A stretch of 22,491 nucleotides of DNA, from positions 1-22,491 of the forward strand of contig CBCXVS010000105.1 in the NCBI GenBank assembly GCA_965178525.1. Direction: 5' to 3'. Shown here piece by piece: positions 1 through 6,901 of this stretch. This DNA is from CBCXVS01 sp965178525 (GTDB lineage Bacteria > Tectomicrobia > Entotheonellia > Entotheonellales > Entotheonellaceae). The notes under the pieces are model-generated. The model ran no database searches, had not been told where the DNA came from, and saw only the letters and a list, made by a program, of their open reading frames with translations. Each line of letters begins with the position of its first letter. The stretch's first letter is position 1. A program made the translations under genes and the position numbers.

Positions 1-33
1 GGTCAATTCGTTTCAGGCTTTTGAGTTTTTATT

Positions 34-150
34 TCAACAAGTTGTCGCCGAATCACGGGAGGAACTTCGGTCTAGCAGGCGCGCGGATGCCTGCTCCGCG
101 GTGAGTTGTTTGAGCCTGAAGCTGGGGTTTGCTGGCGGGAACTGTACCAT
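34..150 (-). CDS. Short unrecognised reading frame behind a strong ribosome site
   Basis: A 38-codon frame begins with ATG at 148-150 (complement) and ends with TGA at 34-36. The reason to list it is the leader: on the minus strand AAAGGAG precedes the ATG by about 7 nt, which is as good as any ribosome site in this window. The peptide is polar and basic, with no membrane segment and no motif I recognise. It lies 45 bp downstream of the LysE gene on the same strand. It may be a true small protein, the truncated start of a gene broken by mutation, or a chance frame. Confidence 0.3.
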   Translation of the reverse strand: MVQFPPANPSFRLKQLTAEQASARLLDRSSSRDSATTC

Positions 151-195
151 GGCAACTCCTTTCCCCAAACACAATGGTCTTCAATTCGCAAGCCG

Positions 196-822
196 TTAGG
201 CACGCCGGGTAAAGGCCAACTTGATACCGGTGCCTATGAGGCAGGCCCCGGCAAACCGATCGATCCATTTGGCTGAGCGTCCGTGCCGGAGCAGATGCCC
301 GCCCTGGTGCGCTAGCATGCCATACCCGGCGAGAATGGGAAACTCAATGCACACCGATGTCACCCCTAACACCAAGAGTTGGAAGGCAGGATGGCTTTGC
401 GGGTCGATGAATTGCGGCAACAGGGCCGTGAAATACACAATGGCTTTGGGATTGGCCAACTGGGTCAGCAGGCCCTGCCGAAACAACCGGCGACGCGACA
501 CGGTAACCGTAGCAGAAGGCGCCGGCAGCTTTGTCCGGAGCGTCTGCAAGATCATGTTGGCCCCAAGATAGATCAAATAGGCCGCTCCTGCCCACTTGAT
601 GGCGTGGAACAGCACGGCAGATGTCATGATGAGGGCCCCGAGCCCCAGCGCCGAGACCGCAAAATACACGGCGTTGCCCGCGATAATCCCGAGGGCGCCC
701 AAGAGGCTGGCCTTGGCGCCCGAACGTATCCCTTGTGACATGACGAGGAGCACCGCAGGGCCTGGTGCAAGGGACAGGACAAACTCGGTTCCGGCAAAGA
801 GCAGGAGCGAAGCGGGGGGCAT
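196..822 (-). CDS. LysE/RhtB family amino-acid exporter
   Basis: This 208-residue integral membrane protein is probably an exporter of amino acids or their derivatives in the inner membrane. The LysE/RhtB family is usually 200-215 residues with about six hydrophobic segments. The N-terminus carries the family signature: a hydrophobic first helix, then SLAPGPAVLLVMSQGIRSG around residues 17-35, matching the family 'PGP....' motif. A second landmark is QLANPKAIVYFTALLPQF near residues 121-138, matching the family 'NPK...FF...PQF' motif. Other hydrophobic stretches follow the expected pattern to the C-terminus. The ATG at 822 is preceded by AAGGAG at good spacing. The substrate cannot be read from the sequence. 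It has no close operon partner: upstream lies about 350 bp of mostly non-coding DNA. Confidence 0.9.
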   Translation of the reverse strand: MPPASLLLFAGTEFVLSLAPGPAVLLVMSQGIRSGAKASLLGALGIIAGNAVYFAVSALGLGALIMTSAVLFHAIKWAGAAYLIYLGANMILQTLRTKLPAPSATVTVSRRRLFRQGLLTQLANPKAIVYFTALLPQFIDPQSHPAFQLLVLGVTSVCIEFPILAGYGMLAHQGGHLLRHGRSAKWIDRFAGACLIGTGIKLAFTRRA

Positions 823-1005
823 GCGAGCTCTCCTTTATGAGACCGTCACGCGCTCAGATTGTTATCTTAGGAAAGAGCAAAAAAGACGCCACCCTTGCCA
901 GAAAGCGCAGAATGTGGATTTTCGCTTGAAGAATCAATGCTATAGGAGTCCTCGACAAAGGCATGGGTGCACGAGAAGGGCGTCTATTTGATGACACTTA
1001 TGTCG
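823..1005. other. Non-coding stretch upstream of the LysE gene
   Basis: I see no convincing gene here. It contains the ribosome site and presumably the promoter of the minus-strand LysE gene, but no clear -35/-10 pair. The right end runs into the hairpin at 982-1015. Confidence 0.5.
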
Positions 1006-1015
1006 TCAAATAGAC
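982..1015. repeat. Long inverted repeat (14-nt arms, 6-nt loop)
   Basis: The left arm GTCTATTTGATGAC (982-995) and right arm GTCGTCAAATAGAC (1002-1015) are reverse complements except for one position, separated by ACTTAT. No U-tract follows directly on either strand, so it is not a classical intrinsic terminator. It overlaps the end of the beta-lactamase-like remnant, so it could be an operator, a terminator variant, or the footprint of a mobile element. Confidence 0.75.
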
Positions 1016-1176
1016 CATGTGCGACTTTTTTGTCCGTGTGGACTTCGGAACGGTCTTGCACCCCAGTAAGACACCCCGTCCAACTCGCCCCGGTTGCGCA
1101 ACATCGAGGTAAAGCGGAAGTAATCCCCCACCGTCGAGACCAACCCGCCCCTACCCGAGAACAAGCTGCATTCAAC
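1006..1176 (-). pseudogene. Remnant of a class-C beta-lactamase-like serine hydrolase
   Basis: On the minus strand the frame from 1176 to the TGA at 1006 reads SGRGGLVSTVGDYFRF, then MLRNRGELDGV. This closely matches the region of EstB/class-C beta-lactamase-family serine hydrolases usually written GGGGLVSTa.DYlRF..MLLngGeLdGv. Only about 30 residues are recognisable; the SxxK and YxN regions are absent and the frame degenerates afterwards. It directly follows, in the same frame, the TAA stop of the nuclease-like gene at 1177. It is therefore a gene fragment left after truncation, probably when the neighbouring gene arrived. Confidence 0.6.
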
Positions 1177-1821
1177 TTATCCGTTCGGTGGCCCGTTCGA
1201 GGCTGTACGGGGGGCCTGAAGTACCGCGATGAATACCGCGAAGAGGTCTTCTATGTCTGACGGGACGAGAAACGCATCGATATCTTTGCACACGAGGTGA
1301 CGTGCTCTTTCAAGAAAACCAAACTGCCAGATATTGCCTACGGTTACAGCGCCATAAATCAAATCACTCGTATGCTCTGCATACTGATCCATGGCAATGA
1401 GTTGAACAGCGAGCTGGCTAAACCCTCTCTCTAAATCAGCGTTTTTAGCTTCAATAATGACAAGATTTTGATCCGATTTCACAAAATAATCTATGGTTCC
1501 TTTAAGTTTTTCATTTATATTGATGGGGTATTCAATCTCGATATCAAAGTCGACATAATCAAGCAATGCAAGTAATATAGGGGAAATGAGGAATTCTCTT
1601 TTTGCAGCTTCTGAATTTAAAGAAACATGTGGTAATCTCCTATAGAATGATTCGATAAGATCACTTAATGCTCCTTTCGGGAGGGGTCGCCTTGGGAGAT
1701 CGAGCTTTTTGAATTGAAACGTGTAGCCGAACTCAGCGACAATATCTTTGGTGGGATAGGCTAAGCCAAAATAATCCGCAAACGTATAGCTTCTATCTTC
1801 TCTTAAGATTGATTTTGCCAT
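1177..1821 (-). CDS. PD-(D/E)XK nuclease-like protein (HsdR N-terminal-like)
   Basis: This is a 214-residue soluble protein. Around residues 106-140 it reads LKGTIDYFV, then NLVIIEAKNADL, then QLAVQ. That gives D111, E124 and K126, the D...ExK core of PD-(D/E)XK nucleases, followed by a QxxxQ helix (Q136, Q140) as in the N-terminal domain of type I restriction R subunits and related stand-alone proteins. E76 in an earlier helix may complete the site. I chose the ATG at 1821 because GAGGAA lies just upstream; the frame is open for 22 more codons with no better site. The gene is visibly AT-richer than its neighbours, suggesting horizontal transfer. No methylase or specificity subunit is next to it. 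A DNA-cleaving role is inferred from the fold only. Confidence 0.65.
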   Translation of the reverse strand: MAKSILREDRSYTFADYFGLAYPTKDIVAEFGYTFQFKKLDLPRRPLPKGALSDLIESFYRRLPHVSLNSEAAKREFLISPILLALLDYVDFDIEIEYPININEKLKGTIDYFVKSDQNLVIIEAKNADLERGFSQLAVQLIAMDQYAEHTSDLIYGAVTVGNIWQFGFLERARHLVCKDIDAFLVPSDIEDLFAVFIAVLQAPRTASNGPPNG

Positions 1822-1973
1822 GACTTCCTCTATGCACGCCCCACCTCTGTGACGCGAGCGGTAGGCAGGGCGGCATGGCCTACCCAACGCGATGGATCAA
1901 CCTGTCACTAGCCAGCCGAAGACGTCGCGCCCCGTCTAGCACTCACCGGACGAAAGGACAAATTGTGAGCCAT

Positions 1974-3851
1974 TTACTCGACGGTCAACACGGCGGGCCG
2001 ATCCAAAAAATCGAGTTCCAAATTATCAAATTGCATCTCCACATCGATCAGGCTAATAATTTGCGTGCCGACTTCGGCAATGTCCGGCATCGGCACGGTG
2101 ATTTCGACATTATTTTGCAAATCGTCTTCCGTACGTGTTCTCAGCATCACATCGCCTCGTGTCGGCAACCGCTGGACGCCGACCTCGAACGTTTCCCCGG
2201 CAGCGGTAAATTGCACCTCATCGAGTTCATACCGGCTGCCCTCGAAGCGGGTCGTCGCATACTCGCCCTCCCCGGTCAAGAGCAGTCGTAGCTGATCCGA
2301 GGCCACGGGCGCATGACAGAGAGGTTCTCGCGACACCTGCTCCGGCCGCAACGACACACTGCCTTCCTCCTCGGTCGTGCCTTGAAGGATAATCACGGCG
2401 TCGGAAAAGCTCAGTTCACGGCGAGACTGCCGCTCCTCTATGTCCAGATCAAAGAGAATGGTGAACGGATCCGCTGCGGGTGGCCGGCCGCCGGTGGCGC
2501 CGATGGCGATCAGACTTGGTGTACGCACCTCTTCGATCTCCGGAACAAAGATCACACGCCGGGCGTCACGCGTACAAATATCATAGCCGCTCGGCGTCGT
2601 GCCTTGCAGGCCGCAAGTGTATTCGAAATCATCATCGTTCACCTCAATAGAATTCACCGGGCAGGCGCTAACCGGGACGACGCTGATGTCGGCATCATCA
2701 TCGGCATTAGAAGCCCGGACACTGCCGGAAAAGATCGTGAGAACGGGCGTGCTAAAGCGCATCCGCCATTGTGCTTGCTGTGCCGACGGGCATTCATTAT
2801 TGGCGACGTCCTGCCAGATAAACGTCCCGAGATCGACGCCGGTTGTAAAGGCCGGCATCGTGGTGGTGAGCAGCGGCAGCGAACTGGCCAGCTCGAACTC
2901 CTCAGGGTTCAGGTCCGGCGGCAGGACCCTGTCGCCATTGCCCAAGAAAAGCTGCTCCCGTGTAATCGCTGATGCGGCCCCACCAGCAGGACCCAGGCTC
3001 AGCCGGAATCGCACCAGGGCGCCGGGCCGCACGTAAAATCTAAACCCTTTGTCGTCGCCTGGCGCGGTGATTTCGTTAAAGAAAACTTCGTTTTCGGCAG
3101 CATTGACACTGATGTTCGACACCATATTGCCCGCCTCGTCTGAGGCGCGTCGTAACACACGTGACACCGCTGGGGCAGAGACTTCACCCATAAAGAGCTT
3201 TGCCGTTTCCCGGGCGCACCAGCTCAAGGTCCAGACGCCGGTCTCAGCGTCTTGAAACAGGAAAAAGCCCTCTCGTGCCTCGGCCGCGCACGTGGGCGGC
3301 GTGGGCGGTGTTCGGGCCGTTTTCACGGCGCTATCGGGTACGAGTGCAAACGGCACGGCCTCGAGCGTCGCAAAGCCTTCGTTACGAAAGCGGAGCCTCA
3401 GCGTGACGTCCACGCTGGGAACGGCCGTATCGACGGTGCGAACCCCATCGGCATCGCCCAAGACGACATTGCGCCAGACGGCTTCCCAAGAACCGCTATC
3501 CTCATCGAAGGTGAAGATATCCCCGACTTGCTGCTGGGCGCGTTGCAGTTCTGGCAAGGCCGACTGAAAATCGCCCAGCTCGCCAAGCGGTGTCGCACAG
3601 ATTTCCGGAAACAGCGCCAGCAGGTTGACCAAATTGCGCAATACCACTTCGGACTCGTCGATCACGACGGGCAGAACGTTTCGTTCAACGCGCTCGACGG
3701 TATCGCCCAAGGCGTCTTCGGTGCCAGAGATGTCCTGCTGACAGCCAAGCGGACCCATCAGCGCACCGAGCATGAGGCCGAGCAACAGCCAGGTACAAGG
3801 TCTGTGGCAGCGCCTATCCCGGCCATGTGCGTGTGTGTTTGCCACGGTCAC
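1974..3851 (-). CDS. Large putative lipoprotein of unknown function
   Basis: A 625-residue protein with a basic N-terminus, a hydrophobic run (about residues 21-36) and Cys37 in the context GPLGC. This resembles a lipobox, though Pro at -3 is unusual, so lipidation is probable rather than certain. The mature part is rich in beta-type sequence and acidic residues, with several Cys (e.g. near NNECPS, SACPVN, YTCGL, YDICT) that could form disulphides in the periplasm. I recognise no family. The start is a GTG at 3851 behind a weak AGGAT; no in-frame ATG would keep the signal sequence. It begins 42 bp after the outer-membrane barrel gene on the same strand, so the two are probably co-transcribed and may act together at the outer membrane. 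Confidence 0.7.
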   Translation of the reverse strand: MTVANTHAHGRDRRCHRPCTWLLLGLMLGALMGPLGCQQDISGTEDALGDTVERVERNVLPVVIDESEVVLRNLVNLLALFPEICATPLGELGDFQSALPELQRAQQQVGDIFTFDEDSGSWEAVWRNVVLGDADGVRTVDTAVPSVDVTLRLRFRNEGFATLEAVPFALVPDSAVKTARTPPTPPTCAAEAREGFFLFQDAETGVWTLSWCARETAKLFMGEVSAPAVSRVLRRASDEAGNMVSNISVNAAENEVFFNEITAPGDDKGFRFYVRPGALVRFRLSLGPAGGAASAITREQLFLGNGDRVLPPDLNPEEFELASSLPLLTTTMPAFTTGVDLGTFIWQDVANNECPSAQQAQWRMRFSTPVLTIFSGSVRASNADDDADISVVPVSACPVNSIEVNDDDFEYTCGLQGTTPSGYDICTRDARRVIFVPEIEEVRTPSLIAIGATGGRPPAADPFTILFDLDIEERQSRRELSFSDAVIILQGTTEEEGSVSLRPEQVSREPLCHAPVASDQLRLLLTGEGEYATTRFEGSRYELDEVQFTAAGETFEVGVQRLPTRGDVMLRTRTEDDLQNNVEITVPMPDIAEVGTQIISLIDVEMQFDNLELDFLDRPAVLTVE

Positions 3852-3893
3852 ATCCTATATCCACGGAGGTCCGGCATGCCTCCTTACCTACCT

Positions 3894-4628
3894 TTAAAAT
3901 TGATACGACACGCCAATGGTAAATTGCGGAATCTCGCCGATGAAACGGGCTTCGACATGGACGAGGAACTCTCCACCGGGAAAATCCACGAACGGATAGA
4001 TGTGCAGGCCGAGAAAGGCGAGGACCGGAATATCCTCCTCCAGCTTGATACGGCTTTCCGGCCCTTCCAGCGTAATATGGGTCAGGTGATACGCCACGCC
4101 CGTGTAGAACTGGAAGGCGCCAAAGCGTTTTGTCCCCAGACCGAGCCCCACATCGAATTCTTCCCACTCCCCATCGAAAGGCACGCCCGCACTATCGGCG
4201 TCGTCACTCGTAAAGCGTAAATACTGTCCCATCAGGCCCAACTGCATGAACGGAAAACGCCACAGGCGTAGGCGAGCTCCTGCACCGTAGGCGAGGCCGA
4301 AATCGCCTTCGAATATGGCCTCATCCACATTAAACTCCGCCACGCCGATCCGCGCAAAGACCTCGCTCCAAGGCGTCAGACCCAACGTCAGCGTGAGCAG
4401 GGCACGGCCTGTCGTCGCTTCGGCGTCTTCACGAGTACTGCTCGAAAGATCGGTCCTGAAGCTATCCCCGGCGATGCCAACCTGCAGATGCAGCGGCTGC
4501 AGACGCGGCACGGGATACCCGAGTAAACCCGCGCGGACCGGGCTGGCCACGCTCAGGCCGCCAAGCACGGCCAGCAGGCTGGCGAAGAAGAGGCGTTGCG
4601 TGAAGGGCCCGAACCGAATTACATTCAT
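3894..4628 (-). CDS. Outer-membrane beta-barrel protein
   Basis: A 244-residue protein with a standard signal peptide: a basic start, hydrophobic residues 13-28 and a predicted cut after VRA at residue 33. The mature part alternates polar and hydrophobic residues in strand-length stretches (for example YGAGARLRLWRFPFMQLGLMG and KRFGAFQFYTGVAYHLTHI). It ends in FTIGVSYQF, with the C-terminal Phe expected of a BAM-recognised barrel. Its length fits an 8- to 10-stranded barrel. AGAGGAAAGAT precedes the ATG. It lies 44 bp after the SDR-like gene and 42 bp before the lipoprotein gene, in a probable operon. The specific function is unknown. Its leader has a degenerate second copy at 8696-8755. Confidence 0.8.
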   Translation of the reverse strand: MNVIRFGPFTQRLFFASLLAVLGGLSVASPVRAGLLGYPVPRLQPLHLQVGIAGDSFRTDLSSSTREDAEATTGRALLTLTLGLTPWSEVFARIGVAEFNVDEAIFEGDFGLAYGAGARLRLWRFPFMQLGLMGQYLRFTSDDADSAGVPFDGEWEEFDVGLGLGTKRFGAFQFYTGVAYHLTHITLEGPESRIKLEEDIPVLAFLGLHIYPFVDFPGGEFLVHVEARFIGEIPQFTIGVSYQF

Positions 4629-4675
4629 ATCTTTCCTCTGGAAAAACGATGTCGCTCATGTTGTCCAGGTACTTA
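4619..4675 (-). repeat. Leader of the barrel gene, copy A of a dispersed repeat
   Basis: Read on the minus strand, TAAGTACCTGGAC (4663-4675) and TTTTTCCAGAGGAAAGA (4630-4646) frame a 16-nt spacer and lead into ATGAATGTAATT, the start of the barrel gene. The TAA is also the stop codon of the SDR-like gene. The same two blocks recur on the plus strand at 8696-8755. TTTCCAGAGGAAA is itself an inverted repeat and includes the ribosome site. Confidence 0.7.
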
Positions 4676-5461
4676 GATGCATCGCACCGCTCCACCGTCA
4701 ACCGGCACGGTCACGCCATTGATGTACGATGCCCGCGGCGAAGCCAAAAACGCGGTAAGGGCGGCAACTTCATGGGCTTCACCTGGGCGCTGCAAAGGAT
4801 TATCCTTGAGCCAGACGGCCTCAACGGCCTGCGGGGTGGTATGTTGCTCGGCCGCCAGACGCTCCATCATCATGTCCCAGCGCGCCGTGCGAATGGGGCC
4901 AGGGTGAATCGCATTGACCAGAATGTTGTGTGGCGCCCCTTCATCACCAAGCGCCTTGGTCATATTCATCAGCGCGGCATTGGCGCCTCCGCCGGCCAGA
5001 TAGTTGGCATTGGGCTGCTTGCCAGCGGTGCCAATGATGTTCACAATGCGTCCGCCCCCATGCTGCTGCATAATCGGGAACACCTCCCGCATGAGACGGA
5101 TGTAGCCTGAAACTTTCAGCGACCAGTCCTCCTGCCAATCCGCGTCCGGCTTGGTCAGCAGGGAGCCGGGACGGATGACGCCGGCATTATTGACCAAAAT
5201 GTCCACCGTCTGAAAGTGCGCCAGCGCCTCACGCACCAATATCTGCACGCCCGCCAGGGTGCTCAAATCCGCTGCAACCGGGAGGACATCGACATCGTGT
5301 TGCTGCCGCAAGGCCGTCGCCACGTCGTGCAACCGCGGGCCACCCCGCGAACAAAGCGCCAGCCTGACGCCTTCGGCCGCCAGTTCCTCCGCGATAGCTT
5401 GGCCAATCCCCATACTGGCTCCGGTCACGACACCGATTTTTCCCCGCAATCCAAGTTCCAT
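4673..5461 (-). CDS. SDR-family protein with a degenerate catalytic site
   Basis: A 262-residue Rossmann protein of the short-chain dehydrogenase/reductase family. The cofactor motif TGASMGIG is at residues 13-20, NNAG at 91-94, and the C-terminal NGVTVPVDGGAV matches the usual G....vDGG ending. The usual Ser-Tyr-Lys centre is missing. Aligning GRIVNIIGTAG to GRIVNISS.AG puts Gly144 at the Ser. The conserved 13-residue spacing puts Gly157 at the Tyr and Asn161 at the Lys, within YLAGGGANAALMNMTKAL. It may bind NAD(P) without standard oxidoreductase chemistry, or belong to an SDR subgroup with different chemistry. The ATG at 5461 has GGAG upstream; the open extension of 32 codons translates the heptamer repeat and is unlikely. 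Its stop lies 44 bp before the barrel gene. Confidence 0.85.
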   Translation of the reverse strand: MELGLRGKIGVVTGASMGIGQAIAEELAAEGVRLALCSRGGPRLHDVATALRQQHDVDVLPVAADLSTLAGVQILVREALAHFQTVDILVNNAGVIRPGSLLTKPDADWQEDWSLKVSGYIRLMREVFPIMQQHGGGRIVNIIGTAGKQPNANYLAGGGANAALMNMTKALGDEGAPHNILVNAIHPGPIRTARWDMMMERLAAEQHTTPQAVEAVWLKDNPLQRPGEAHEVAALTAFLASPRASYINGVTVPVDGGAVRCI

Positions 5462-5500
5462 CTCTCCAGCTCCCTCATGCAGCTTATGATCGGATTTCGA

Positions 5501-5533
5501 TATTCCGCATTCCGCATTCCGCATTCCGCATTC
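5501..5533. repeat. Heptamer tandem array (CATTCCG), about 4.7 copies
   Basis: TATTCCG, three perfect CATTCCG units and a partial CATTC run head to tail. The array lies 40 bp upstream of the start of the minus-strand SDR-like gene, whose leader it forms as GCGGAAT repeats. It is related in unit and position to the CAATCCG array at 8584-8615. Confidence 0.9.
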
Positions 5534-5629
5534 TACAAGCCTTGTCAGGCAACCCAAGGCCGCGTTACAATGCCCGCAACGCCGATGGCGCCCGTGCGAA
5601 TGATGTCATTTTCCAAAGGAGATACAGGC

Positions 5630-6043
5630 ATGCTCCAACCCAAAGCGCTCGATCACCTGGCACTCAAAGTCACCGATATGACACGCGCCTTGCAGTTTTA
5701 TCACCAGGTCCTAGGGCTCGAACTCCTACGCCACTCCGGTCCCAACGACGCGGGGGGCGAAGCTGCCGTGGTGCAGGCTGGCGGACAGAAAATCGATCTG
5801 TTTTCCCGACCCGATTTTGTTTCCCCAGATAAAGACAAACCGGTAGGCATGGATCATTTGTGCCTGATTATGGACACGCCCTCGGTGCAACACCTCATCG
5901 AGCATTTGCAACAGGCCGATGTCGAGATTTTTTGGGGACCGGTTGAGCGGCACAGCAGCACGTCAGTGTATGTCTATGATCCGGACGGCGTCCATGTCGA
6001 ATTGCGGGTGAACTTGGCGCCGGAAGCCACGCCACAGCCGTAA
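5630..6043 (+). CDS. VOC family protein (glyoxalase/dioxygenase fold)
   Basis: A 137-residue protein of the vicinal oxygen chelate superfamily. The beta-alpha-beta-beta-beta modules are clear: LDHLALKVTDMTRALQFY at the N-terminus and GMDHLCLIM in the second half, ending YVYDPDGVHVELRVN. The expected metal ligands are His9, His76 and Glu124. Single-domain VOC proteins of this size act as dimers and include lactoylglutathione lyase-like enzymes, fosfomycin-resistance-like enzymes and epimerases; which reaction occurs here cannot be decided. I chose the ATG at 5630 because AAAGGAG precedes it at ideal spacing; the frame is open much further upstream but would overlap the SDR gene antisense. It stands alone on the plus strand. 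Confidence 0.88.
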   Translation: MLQPKALDHLALKVTDMTRALQFYHQVLGLELLRHSGPNDAGGEAAVVQAGGQKIDLFSRPDFVSPDKDKPVGMDHLCLIMDTPSVQHLIEHLQQADVEIFWGPVERHSSTSVYVYDPDGVHVELRVNLAPEATPQP

Positions 6044-6114
6044 CCGGCAGCCCTATCCGCCCCGCTCGCCGGGCGAACCGACACGAACGCCCACATCCTA
6101 TGGCGCCTGGCTGT

Positions 6115-6645
6115 CTAACGTAACCGGCGCCGCCTGGGATTGGCTTGCTCTTCTTGCATGGCCCAGATTTTATCCCATAACGGCGCCGCTTCCGTATCGC
6201 GATTGAGCTTTTCGAGGAGAAAGGCGAGGCGCTGGGTCGCCTCGAAGTGTTGTGCATCTATCCTCAGGGTGCGCTGATACGCCTCGATCGCCTGGTCATA
6301 CTGACTCTGTTGTTCGTGCAATTTGGCCAGTTCCAGGTAATCTTCAAGACCTTTCTCCTCTCTCTCGGTGAGTTCCCGGATGGCAAGCGCCACCGGTTCG
6401 GACGCACTCTCGCCGGTCGCTTCTGCGTGCAGCGTGTCAAGCTGATGCAAGAGGTCATCAATATTGGGCATATAACGCGCTTCGATCTCTTGCGCGGCCT
6501 GTAGACCTTCTTCAAGCTCGGCAATACGTTCCCGGAGGTGGGTGTTTTTCTCCTCGAGGCGCTGTTTCTCCTCACGTAATCGCGCCACAAGTGTCGCCGT
6601 CTCGCGGATCCTGGCCTCGAGCAACTCGAACTTCTCGGCGTCCAT
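6115..6645 (-). CDS. Coiled-coil plus TPR protein
   Basis: A 176-residue soluble protein. Residues 1-60 form an uninterrupted heptad-type coiled coil rich in Glu, Arg and Leu (MDAEKFELLEARIRETATLV and onward), similar in character to short ZapB-like coils. Residues 98-165 contain TPR-type helices, with LEDYLELAKLHEQQSQYDQA and IEAYQRTLRIDAQHFEATQR as clear repeats. The C-terminus is basic (RRRRLR). It is probably a scaffold or adaptor protein; no catalytic motif is visible. GGAGG precedes the ATG at 6645. A candidate sigma-70-type promoter at 6842-6870 would give it a leader of about 190 nt. Confidence 0.75.
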   Translation of the reverse strand: MDAEKFELLEARIRETATLVARLREEKQRLEEKNTHLRERIAELEEGLQAAQEIEARYMPNIDDLLHQLDTLHAEATGESASEPVALAIRELTEREEKGLEDYLELAKLHEQQSQYDQAIEAYQRTLRIDAQHFEATQRLAFLLEKLNRDTEAAPLWDKIWAMQEEQANPRRRRLR

Positions 6646-6777
6646 ACGTTCCTCCCTACACGGAAACGATGTCGGAATGACGATGCTGACGATGAACATA
6701 TTCGCCAATGGCGAGCAGGGCGTATGCCGTGGGACAATCACGCCAGATAGAGCGTTCGTGAGGCCTCGACAGGTGCA

Positions 6778-6790
6778 GCCTACTGTAGGC
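6778..6790. repeat. Odd-length palindrome GCCTACTGTAGGC
   Basis: Perfect 6-nt arms around a single T, lying between the candidate promoter at 6842-6870 and the TPR gene it would serve. It is a possible repressor half-site pair in the transcribed leader. The length is short enough that chance is possible. Confidence 0.35.
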
Positions 6791-6841
6791 AGATAGGTCC
6801 TCGGCTGTATGTACCACCGGGTGACCACGATCCGTGATTTG

Positions 6842-6870
6842 ACTTTACTGGGGCGCCCAGGGCTTGTCAA
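6842..6870 (-). promoter_or_regulatory. Candidate sigma-70 promoter for the TPR gene
   Basis: On the minus strand TTGACA (6865-6870) is followed after exactly 17 nt by TAAAGT (6842-6847), which matches four of six -10 consensus bases. It lies between the acyl-CoA synthetase stop and the TPR gene start, in the right orientation for the latter. Confidence 0.45.
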
Positions 6871-6901
6871 CGCAAAAGTCCGCCGGATAGGGTTCGGGTC
6901 T

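Noticed and set aside
3252..4220. 322-codon plus-strand frame opposite the lipoprotein and barrel genes
   Set aside because: It is antisense to two genes with signal sequences and good context, and its translation has no domain-like pattern.
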